64,000 nucleotides of DNA from Leifsonia sp. AK011 (GTDB taxonomy: Bacteria; Actinomycetota; Actinomycetes; Actinomycetales; Microbacteriaceae). The stretch is taken from positions 2,232,001-2,296,000 of the forward strand of contig NZ_JACCCH010000001.1 in the NCBI RefSeq assembly GCF_013410945.1, in the 5' to 3' direction. Position 1 is the first letter of the stretch. The number at the start of each line of letters is the position of its first letter. Positions 1 to 6,519 of this stretch are shown here, in pieces. The notes beneath the pieces are model-generated. The model was given only the letters and a program-made list of their open reading frames with translations. It searched no databases and was not told the origin of the DNA. The position numbers were made by a program, and so were the translations under genes.

Positions 1-1
1 C

Positions 2-697
2 GCCCAGGCGCGCAATCGCGGCCTCGACTTCTTCGACGAGAGCTATGACGCGATCGTCTTCGTCGACGACGACGAGGTGGCGGATGCCGCGTGGCTCGAG
101 ACTCTTCTCGGCTTCCTCCGCGACTCCGGCATCGACATCGCCCTCGGCGCTGTCATCACGACCATCCCGGACACCGCACCGACGTGGGTGACCGAGGGAG
201 GCTATCTCCAGCGCGGCATCATGCCGACCGGCTCGTACGTTCCGACGGCGGCGACGAACAACGTGGCGATCCGCCGGACCAGATGGGTGGATGCCGGGTC
301 CCCACGTTTCGACCCAGCCTTCTCCGCGACCGGCGGGAGCGACACCGCGTTCTTCCTGCGCCTGGGCGAAGCCGGGCTCGGCATCAAGTCGGTTGCCGAG
401 GCGATCGTCTACGAACCCATGCCCACGGGACGCGTCACCCGACGGTGGGTCGCCCGTCGGATGACCCGCAACGGCATCGTCGCTGGTCGCCTGATCGCCG
501 AGAGACGGGGCCGCCGCGCCGTGGTCGATCATGGTCTCGGCCAGATCGGAGTGGGGATCCGACTGGTGCTGGGTGACCTCCGCCATCGACGACCGGTGAC
601 GGCGACGTCGTCGCGCACCCTCCTCATGGGCGTCGGAGAGGTCTACTCGGCCTTCGGCGGGCGGATCTACGAGTACAAGCGGCCGCGTCGACGCTGA
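2..697 (+). CDS. Glycosyltransferase family 2, C-terminal part (5' end outside window)
   Basis: The open frame enters from the window edge, so 231 C-terminal residues are visible. They begin AQARNRGLDFF and run into VFVDDDE about 18 residues in. This is the acidic metal/nucleotide-sugar-binding strand of GT-A fold family 2 glycosyltransferases. A later SGGSDTAFFLRL segment fits the acceptor-side acidic motif of the fold. The product probably transfers a sugar to a cell-surface polymer, but donor and acceptor cannot be told. The basic tail (KRPRRR) suggests membrane proximity. Its last 31 bases overlap the convergent ice-binding gene. Confidence 0.8.
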   Translation, partial: AQARNRGLDFFDESYDAIVFVDDDEVADAAWLETLLGFLRDSGIDIALGAVITTIPDTAPTWVTEGGYLQRGIMPTGSYVPTAATNNVAIRRTRWVDAGSPRFDPAFSATGGSDTAFFLRLGEAGLGIKSVAEAIVYEPMPTGRVTRRWVARRMTRNGIVAGRLIAERRGRRAVVDHGLGQIGVGIRLVLGDLRHRRPVTATSSRTLLMGVGEVYSAFGGRIYEYKRPRRR

Positions 698-1719
698 GCC
701 ATGACGGCCAGGGTTCCGATGCCGAGGAGCCCGAGTGCGCCGCCACCCACGGCGAGGACGGTCGAGAGGTCGCTGCCAGTCGCTGCGAGCGAACCGCCAT
801 TGCCCGTACCGGTGCCGGTTCCAGCACCGCCACCGCCGTTGCCCCCGCCGGTTCCGTTGTCAGTGCCGGTGTCGATGTCGATGTCTTCGTCGTCGGGGAT
901 CGGAAGCACGGGGCCCGTGGGTCCGTCCTCCGAATCGACCGGCGGGGTGGTTCCGGGCTCCGTGCCCTCCTCGCCGGCACTCCAGATATCGCCGTTTCCC
1001 CCTGAGGTGTCGCAGGTCTGGGTCGTGAACCGGTTGCTCTGGAGCGTAACGGCGGCGTCCTGGGCGAAGAGGCGGCCGGCGATGGTCGCGCCGGTGACCG
1101 CCGACACGGAGGATCGCGCGATCACGGTGCCCACGATGTGCGACCCCGCGCCGAGCGTTCCCGCGCTACCGAGTCGCCAGAACACGTTGCATTCCTGAAC
1201 GTCGCCCGTCAGCACGACGGTGCTGCCCGCACCCATCGTGAGCGTGCTGACCGCCGTGAAGATGAAGACGTCATCAGCGTCGCCGTTGAGAGTGATAGTC
1301 CCACCGTTCAGGAGGGAGCTTGGCGACGAGTAGGAGCCGGCGAGGAAGACCTTGCCATCCATGTCGGCGAGCCCGATGTTGTACGACGGGACCGCCATCA
1401 ATGCGTCCGCCGCCGTGCCGACCGCGCCCTTGGCGGTGATGGCGACGGCGTCATTGCTATGGGTCGCCCCACCGATCATCTCGGCGGTGAACCCGGTGAA
1501 GGCCGACCCTGGGCTGACCCCGAGGCTGCCCGGAAGGAGCGAGGCCCCGGTGTTGGTGACTTCCGAACCCGCAAGCACGGTGAACTCCGCACTGGTTCCC
1601 AGGAAGTCAGCTGCACCGACGTCTCCCGGGATGGCGTAGGCCGGGCTGGCGATGAGCAGGGCTGCTGCTCCGGAGAAGGCGATAACAGCGAGAGAAGCTG
1701 TTTTTGCGGACAGGGACAT
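667..1719 (-). CDS. Ice-binding family protein (DUF3494), predicted wall-anchored
   Basis: 350 residues. The ATG at 1719 was chosen because GAGG lies 5 bases upstream and the protein then starts directly with a signal peptide (MSLSAKTASLAVIAFSGAAA, cleavage after PAYA); upstream starts at 1755 and 1773 would extend the n-region. Residues about 35-230 match the DUF3494 ice-binding fold: FTVLAGSEVTNTG, GDADDVFIF, a Cys in VQECNVFW, and GRLFAQDAAVTL. Then come a Pro/Gly/Asp-rich spacer with a TGTGNG-type linker, LAATGS, a hydrophobic segment and a basic tail (QRRRGRLYS). LAxTG sites are recognised by class E sortases in actinobacteria, so wall attachment is likely. Members bind ice or inhibit recrystallisation. 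The gene stands alone. Confidence 0.88.
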   Translation of the reverse strand: MSLSAKTASLAVIAFSGAAALLIASPAYAIPGDVGAADFLGTSAEFTVLAGSEVTNTGASLLPGSLGVSPGSAFTGFTAEMIGGATHSNDAVAITAKGAVGTAADALMAVPSYNIGLADMDGKVFLAGSYSSPSSLLNGGTITLNGDADDVFIFTAVSTLTMGAGSTVVLTGDVQECNVFWRLGSAGTLGAGSHIVGTVIARSSVSAVTGATIAGRLFAQDAAVTLQSNRFTTQTCDTSGGNGDIWSAGEEGTEPGTTPPVDSEDGPTGPVLPIPDDEDIDIDTGTDNGTGGGNGGGGAGTGTGTGNGGSLAATGSDLSTVLAVGGGALGLLGIGTLAVMAQRRRGRLYS

Positions 1720-1863
1720 TGGTACCTCGTTCACGATCTGCTGCTGCACGGTCATGAACGGCGGGGTGTGCACCCCTCGGATTTTCAGCCGGTCTTCTGC
1801 TCAGGATGACCCTGTCTACCCCCAAAGTCAATGGCCTGAGGCACATTCACACGTCCTTGCCCC

Positions 1864-1869
1864 TACCAT
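1864..1869 (+). promoter_or_regulatory. -10 hexamer for a leaderless TetR transcript
   Basis: TACCAT ends six bases before the ATG at 1876, which would put the transcription start on the start codon. No Shine-Dalgarno sequence is present. The -35 region is weak. Confidence 0.45.
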
Positions 1870-1875
1870 GGGCGC

Positions 1876-2436
1876 ATGGGGCGCGCCGGCGTGGACAGCA
1901 GGATTCACGCCGCTGCATTGGAAATCCTCCGCTCGCGCGGACCTGCCGCGGTGAGCGTCGAAGCGGTGGCTGCGGCATCCGGTGTCGCCAAGACGACCAT
2001 CTACAGGCGATACGACAATCGCGAGGTTCTCCTGGCCGCAGCCGTCGAGAATGCGACTGGCCCCATCTCGGTCCCCGACGACCTTCCGGCGCGCGAGACT
2101 CTCCGATGGGTGCTCCAGCATGCCCGGGACCGCCTCGATGTCGTCATCGGCCGGGGAACACTCGCCGCGATCGTGTCCGGTGACGAACCCCACCTGACGT
2201 CACTACTGCTCGGCCTCGTCCGGGCGAGCCTCGACCCACTCCGCGCGAAGCTCCACGAGGACGTCGACCGTGGAGAGCTCCGCGCCGATCTCGACGTCGA
2301 GCTGGCGATCACCGTGATCATGGGCGCGGTGATCTCCGAGGTCATCCGCGGGCGAGCGACGGATGACGCGTGGGTCGAGCAGGTCCTCGCACTTCTGTGG
2401 CCCGGCCTCGCCCCCGAGCCAACCGCGGATCAGTAG
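1876..2436 (+). CDS. TetR/AcrR family transcriptional regulator
   Basis: 186 residues. The N-terminal helix-turn-helix is clear (about residues 8-50): AALEILRSRG, then SVEAVAAASGVAKTTIYRRY, the usual TetR recognition helix, then NREVLL. The C-terminal half is an all-helical ligand domain of undefined specificity. The gene ends 7 bases inside the convergent alkyl-DHAP synthase gene. That makes it the obvious local candidate to bind the large palindrome at 5632-5660 controlling the neighbouring lipid genes, though its own promoter has no copy of that palindrome. The start appears leaderless. Confidence 0.88.
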   Translation: MGRAGVDSRIHAAALEILRSRGPAAVSVEAVAAASGVAKTTIYRRYDNREVLLAAAVENATGPISVPDDLPARETLRWVLQHARDRLDVVIGRGTLAAIVSGDEPHLTSLLLGLVRASLDPLRAKLHEDVDRGELRADLDVELAITVIMGAVISEVIRGRATDDAWVEQVLALLWPGLAPEPTADQ

Positions 2437-4106
2437 CCGGCGCGGACGATCTTGCCCGGGTTGAAGTTCGATCCCGGGTCGGCACCCTCGAGCAGCGCTG
2501 ACATGACGGCGACACCCTCGACGGAGATGTCCTCCTCGAGCCACGGCGAGTGCTCGCGACCGACGCCGTGGTGGTGCGAGATCGTGGCGCCGTTGTCAAC
2601 GAAGGCCTGCTGGATCGCTTTCTTCACCACGTCGTACTCGCCGAGCGGGTCATCCCCGAAGACGAAGGCGAACGTGAAGTAGAGGCACGCGCCGGAGTGG
2701 TACGAGTGCGAGAGATGGGACATGATCCACCCCTTGATGCCGAGTTCGGCATATGCAGCGTTCGCAGCGGCGACCGTGTTGTCGTGCACCTGGATGAGCT
2801 TCGACCACGGTGCTGCCGTCTCGGACACGTCGCCAGCGGCCCCCCGGTCGAGAAGGAAGTCACGCAGGTAGGGGGTGTCGAACTTCTTCTGGTCGTAGAG
2901 GATGCCCGGGCCCTTGCCCACACCCATACCGCCGTGCTTCTTGACGATCGCATCGACGAGCTTCTTCTGCCGCTTGGCGTGGGCGACCGAGCCCTCGTAC
3001 CCGATGAACGAGATGCAGATCTTGTCGAGGTCCCACCCCTTCGAACGCATGAGGCCGGGAAGCACTGTACCCGCGAGGAACTTGTCGAACCCCTTGCGGT
3101 CCTTGGAGGTGGCCAGGGAGAAGCCCGTTTCGGGAGCATCGGAGACGCGGGTGATGGTGGGCGCGGCATCCGATTCCGAGATCTCCCGCATCGCGTGGAT
3201 GCCCGCCTCGAACGTCGGGAAGAAGTACGCGTAGACATCGCGCTTCGCGGGGATCCTGTGCACCTGCACGGTGACCTCGGTGATCACTCCGAGCCGACCC
3301 TCGCTACCGAGGATCATCTCGCGGACGCTCGGTCCGCTCGAGGTGCTGGGAAGGGGCCTCAGCACGAGCGTGCCGCCGGGCCGGACCATACGAAGGCCGC
3401 GGGCGATCTCCGCGATGTCGCCGTACTTGTCCGACTGCATACCCGAGGATCGTGTCGCGACCCAACCACCGAGCGTGGAGTGGGTGAAGCTGTCGGGGAA
3501 GTGACCGATCGTCCATCCGCGGGCGTTCAGGGCGGCCTCGAGGTCGGGGCCCTGGGCTCCAGCCTGGATGCGGGCGAGGCCCGACTCCTCGTCGATCTCC
3601 ACGAGCTTGTCGAGCCTTCCGAGGTCGAGCGAGATCACAGCGCGCTCCTCCTCCTTGCGCGGCTCGAGACTGCCAGCGATGTTGCTCCCGCCGCCGAACG
3701 GGATGATGACGGCATCGGCGGAGACGGCGGCATCCACGATAGCCTGCACCTGCGCCTCATCCGCCGGATATACGACGACGTCGGGCGCGCGCTCGATGAC
3801 ATTCGCGCGAATCCTCACGAGGTCGCGAAGGCTCTTGCCGTAGGTGTGGATGACGCGCACCATGTCATCGGTCGTGACGTGATCCTCGCCGGTGATGCCC
3901 GCGAGTGCCGACAGGAGCGTCGAGGGAGCCTTGCTCGCCGGAACCGAGATGTCGGTGAACGCGGGTTCGCCGACGGCGGTGGCCGTTCCCAGGTCGAGAC
4001 CGACGGCCTGAAGCACGAAGGGTGCGAACCCGGGCTTGTCCTCGTGGTGGAACCCCACCCCGTCCTTGCCCCAACCCCACCACTTCATGTGCTTGACCGC
4101 GGTCAT
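2430..4106 (-). CDS. FAD-dependent alkyldihydroxyacetonephosphate synthase (AGPS family)
   Basis: 558 residues. The family replaces the acyl chain of acyl-DHAP with a fatty alcohol, forming the ether bond of alkyl-glycerolipids. Visible: a VAO-type FAD domain with PFGGGSNIAGS and STLGGWVATRSSGMQSDKYGDI, the second very close to animal AGPS, the CLYFTFAF strand, and the diagnostic HHHGVG near residue 511. The N-terminus (MKWWGWG) is also AGPS-like. It is last in a three-gene leftward operon: plsC-type stop and this ATG abut directly (4107/4106). A generic FAD-linked oxidase is the alternative, but the HHHGVG box and neighbouring fatty acyl reductase favour ether-lipid synthesis. Confidence 0.85.
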   Translation of the reverse strand: MTAVKHMKWWGWGKDGVGFHHEDKPGFAPFVLQAVGLDLGTATAVGEPAFTDISVPASKAPSTLLSALAGITGEDHVTTDDMVRVIHTYGKSLRDLVRIRANVIERAPDVVVYPADEAQVQAIVDAAVSADAVIIPFGGGSNIAGSLEPRKEEERAVISLDLGRLDKLVEIDEESGLARIQAGAQGPDLEAALNARGWTIGHFPDSFTHSTLGGWVATRSSGMQSDKYGDIAEIARGLRMVRPGGTLVLRPLPSTSSGPSVREMILGSEGRLGVITEVTVQVHRIPAKRDVYAYFFPTFEAGIHAMREISESDAAPTITRVSDAPETGFSLATSKDRKGFDKFLAGTVLPGLMRSKGWDLDKICISFIGYEGSVAHAKRQKKLVDAIVKKHGGMGVGKGPGILYDQKKFDTPYLRDFLLDRGAAGDVSETAAPWSKLIQVHDNTVAAANAAYAELGIKGWIMSHLSHSYHSGACLYFTFAFVFGDDPLGEYDVVKKAIQQAFVDNGATISHHHGVGREHSPWLEEDISVEGVAVMSALLEGADPGSNFNPGKIVRAGY

Positions 4107-4799
4107 CTACTTCCCCTTCTCTGCGTGCTGGCGAACGGGCATCGGTCGCACGGATTCGTGTAGTTGTCGCACCTCGGCGGCGAGTCGCCGGGAGAAATCC
4201 TCTGTCGCCTCGCCCTCGAACGCCGTCATCGGCTCGCCGAAGACGACGGTCACGGGGAGTCTGCCACGCTTCGGCCAGTTCACACCGCGCGGCATCGCCA
4301 CGCTCGCCCCGACCAGGGCGATCGGCACGATGGGTACCCCACTCGCCATGGAGAGCGCGGCGGCGCCGGGCTTGAAGCGACCCATCTCGCCATGGCGCGA
4401 GCGTCCGCCCTCGGGGAAGAGCAGGAGAGGAACTCCGCGCTCGAGCAGCGAACGGGATGCACCCGAGCGCTTGCCCTCGGAGTTGCGCTCCACCGCGAAG
4501 GCGTTGAAGAAGAGTGTTGTCAGCCACTTGCGCCACGCGACATCGAAGAAGTAGTCGGCAGCGGCGCCGGCAGCGAGGTACCTCGCGTGCCGGCGCGGGA
4601 GCGCCCCGATGATGAGCGGCGCGTCGAGGTGGCTGGAATGGTTCGCGATCACGATGAAGGGTGCTTCGAGCGACGAGAGCCGCTCACGACCCACCGTGTC
4701 GACCCGCACCAACGACCAGACGAGGGGCTTGAGCATCCCCCGCTGTGCGACGAACCTGATCGCCGCGACGGTGCGCGAGGTGAATCTGTCCCCACTCAT
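4107..4799 (-). CDS. 1-acylglycerol-3-phosphate acyltransferase (PlsC-like)
   Basis: 230 residues. Acyltransferase block I is NHSSHLD with catalytic H54 and D59, block III is FPEGGRS (residues 128-134), and block IV is GVPIVPIAL. Size and motif spacing fit PlsC-type enzymes, which acylate glycerophosphates at the membrane. The ATG at 4799 overlaps the upstream SDR stop as ATGA, so translation is coupled. In this operon it may acylate DHAP, supplying the alkyl-DHAP synthase, or acylate 1-alkyl-G3P at sn-2; the sequence does not decide. The frame extends upstream into the SDR gene, but no better start exists there. Confidence 0.85.
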   Translation of the reverse strand: MSGDRFTSRTVAAIRFVAQRGMLKPLVWSLVRVDTVGRERLSSLEAPFIVIANHSSHLDAPLIIGALPRRHARYLAAGAAADYFFDVAWRKWLTTLFFNAFAVERNSEGKRSGASRSLLERGVPLLLFPEGGRSRHGEMGRFKPGAAALSMASGVPIVPIALVGASVAMPRGVNWPKRGRLPVTVVFGEPMTAFEGEATEDFSRRLAAEVRQLHESVRPMPVRQHAEKGK

Positions 4800-5623
4800 G
4801 GCCGATCTCCTTCCGCCGGTACAGGGGGTTCGGAGCCCTCTGTCGCTGCGACTGGGTCCCGTCGGCGTGAACTGAGTCGTCCGGAGATCCAGCGAACCGT
4901 GCGACGCGGAAGATATCGGGCAAACCACCCGAGCACGCGGTAACGAACAGTGGGTATGGAGATCACTCGACCGCGCTCTGCGTCCCGCAGGGCGATGCGC
5001 ACGACATCGTTCGGGCTGGTCCACAACCAGTCGGGGATTGTGCTCGTCCGCACTCCCGCCCGCGCGTGCCACTCTGTCGAAACCCACCCGGGCAGGACCG
5101 CTGTCACGCGAACCCCCGAATCGCGCAGCTCGACCGCGAGGCTCTGGGTGAATGTCGTGACCCAGGACTTGATGGCGGAGTACGACCCGGTGGTGAGGAG
5201 GCTCTGCAAGCTGGAGACGTTGATGATCGCGCCGCTCCCGCGCGCCCTCATGACGCGGCCGGCAGCCGAGGAGAGCATGAACACCGCGCGGCACATGACG
5301 TCGAAGGCATGTTCATGCACCGCTGTGTCGACAGCGGTAATCGGCACGTGCACGCCGAAGCCGGCGTTGTTGACGACGGTGTCGATCGGATGCTCGGAGC
5401 TCTCGATCAGCAGGGCGACGCGCTCCACATCTTCCCGCCGGGCCAGGTCCGCCTCCACCGTCGTGACATTGATGCCGAATTCGGCATGTAGGCGTTCAGC
5501 GCTTTCGGTGAGGCGTGCGACATCACGTGCCACGAGCACGAGGTCATATCCGGCGACGGCGAGCTGGCGGGCGAACTCGGCCCCGATGCCGGAAGTCCCG
5601 CCCGTGACTAGAGCCGTTGCCAT
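4796..5623 (-). CDS. Short-chain dehydrogenase/reductase
   Basis: 275 residues, classical SDR: TGGTSGIG cofactor loop at residues 7-14, NNAG at 85-88, Ser about 137, and Y148-S-A-I-K152. The C-terminal 70 residues are basic and hydrophobic (GWFARYLPRRTVRWISGRL), suggesting membrane association. First gene of the leftward operon, coupled to the acyltransferase by ATGA. Animal ether-lipid synthesis needs an acyl/alkyl-DHAP reductase, and this enzyme is the natural candidate, though SDR substrate cannot be read from sequence. No ribosome-binding site precedes the ATG: a -10 TAAGGT (5636-5631) lies 7 bases upstream, so the mRNA is probably leaderless. Confidence 0.86.
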   Translation of the reverse strand: MATALVTGGTSGIGAEFARQLAVAGYDLVLVARDVARLTESAERLHAEFGINVTTVEADLARREDVERVALLIESSEHPIDTVVNNAGFGVHVPITAVDTAVHEHAFDVMCRAVFMLSSAAGRVMRARGSGAIINVSSLQSLLTTGSYSAIKSWVTTFTQSLAVELRDSGVRVTAVLPGWVSTEWHARAGVRTSTIPDWLWTSPNDVVRIALRDAERGRVISIPTVRYRVLGWFARYLPRRTVRWISGRLSSRRRDPVAATEGSEPPVPAEGDRP

Positions 5624-5631
5624 GCTGGATA

Positions 5632-5660
5632 CCTTACGCTACGGGCCCCGTAGCGTAAGG
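5632..5660. promoter_or_regulatory. 29-bp palindromic operator between divergent lipid operons
   Basis: CCTTACGCTACGGG, one central C, then CCCGTAGCGTAAGG: a perfect 14-bp inverted repeat. Its left end contains most of the -10 (TAAGGT, minus strand) of the SDR operon. Its right end covers the -35 position of the rightward promoter (-10 TAGACT at 5665-5670). A bound dimer should therefore block both directions. Size and symmetry suit a TetR-family repressor; the binder is not proven. Confidence 0.82.
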
Positions 5661-5664
5661 CCGC

Positions 5665-5670
5665 TAGACT
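5665..5670 (+). promoter_or_regulatory. -10 hexamer of the rightward lipid operon
   Basis: TAGACT lies 5 bases beyond the palindrome and about 37 bases before the ATG at 5707. A GGAGG ribosome-binding site (5694-5698) sits 8 bases before that ATG. The matching -35 would fall inside the palindrome. Confidence 0.5.
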
Positions 5671-5706
5671 TGGCCACACCTAGCCAGCTTCACGGAGGTT
5701 TGACGG

Positions 5707-6519
5707 ATGCCTGAACACTCGGAGGCGTCCGTGGAATCAGTCGATCTGACGGCCTATCCCGCACCACATTTCGACGTTCGTGAGTACGCGCGGACTGCCG
5801 CGGGCAGCCACCGGGAGATGCTTGGGCTCGATTCCTACCGACGGGCCCCGCTCCCGCCGGAAACGCTCCGCGCGCTTTCCTACCTGCAGGTCATCGAGCG
5901 GGCGACCATGACCCATCTGCGGAGCGTCCTCGTCACGGCGACACACAAGGACGCGCGCATCACCGCGTTCCTCGTCACCTGGGCATACGAGAAGTACTGG
6001 ATCGCGGACGCGCTCGAGCAGGTCCTCCTCGCGCACCAGCCAGAGGGTGCTGAGACGGACAAGGTGTTCCGTACACCGGTGGAGCGCACCATCCGAGAAT
6101 CGATCTACGCGAACATCGTGGGCGTCCCGATGATCGCCGTTCACATGACGCTGGGTACCGTCGACGAATGGCTCACGCAGACGGCGTACGGGCGGATCGC
6201 GGGACTCGCGGGCAGTGAGCAGCTGGCCACCACGCTGGCCACCTTCCGCTCGGTGAAGGAACGGCAGCTCGACTTCTTCGAGGCACAGTCGCGCTTCCGC
6301 CTTGGGGAGTCGCCTCGTGCACGATCGCTCACCCGCCGCCGCCTCGCGAAGACCCCGTGGCCCATCGGTGCGAAGGCCGAGCCAGCCGACGAGACCCGGC
6401 ACTTCTACGAGTACGTGTTCTCCGGCGCCCCCGACCTCGTTGCGGAACTCGACGCACGCATCGATTCCCTCCCCGGCCAGTCCGGACTCTCCCTGATTCG
6501 AAAGGCTGCTCGCCTGTGA
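5707..6519 (+). CDS. Ferritin-like superfamily protein with degenerate diiron site
   Basis: 270 residues, a clear paralogue of the protein at 8846-9640 (shared LPPETL, LRSVLVT/LRDLLVT, ExW and C-terminal layout). In the paralogue the diiron ligands are E45, E77/H80, E141 and E171/H174. The aligned positions here are E64, K96/I99, E154 and K184/Q187, so both ExxH pairs are gone. The four-helix fold is kept but a normal diiron centre cannot form. It is likely a non-catalytic partner or scaffold, perhaps forming a heterodimer with the intact paralogue. GGAGG lies 8 bases before the ATG. Its stop overlaps the next start as GTGA. Confidence 0.75.
   Translation: MPEHSEASVESVDLTAYPAPHFDVREYARTAAGSHREMLGLDSYRRAPLPPETLRALSYLQVIERATMTHLRSVLVTATHKDARITAFLVTWAYEKYWIADALEQVLLAHQPEGAETDKVFRTPVERTIRESIYANIVGVPMIAVHMTLGTVDEWLTQTAYGRIAGLAGSEQLATTLATFRSVKERQLDFFEAQSRFRLGESPRARSLTRRRLAKTPWPIGAKAEPADETRHFYEYVFSGAPDLVAELDARIDSLPGQSGLSLIRKAARL

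Noticed and set aside
2550-4163. 537-codon plus-strand frame opposite the alkyl-DHAP synthase
   Set aside because: Shadow of a strongly supported gene.
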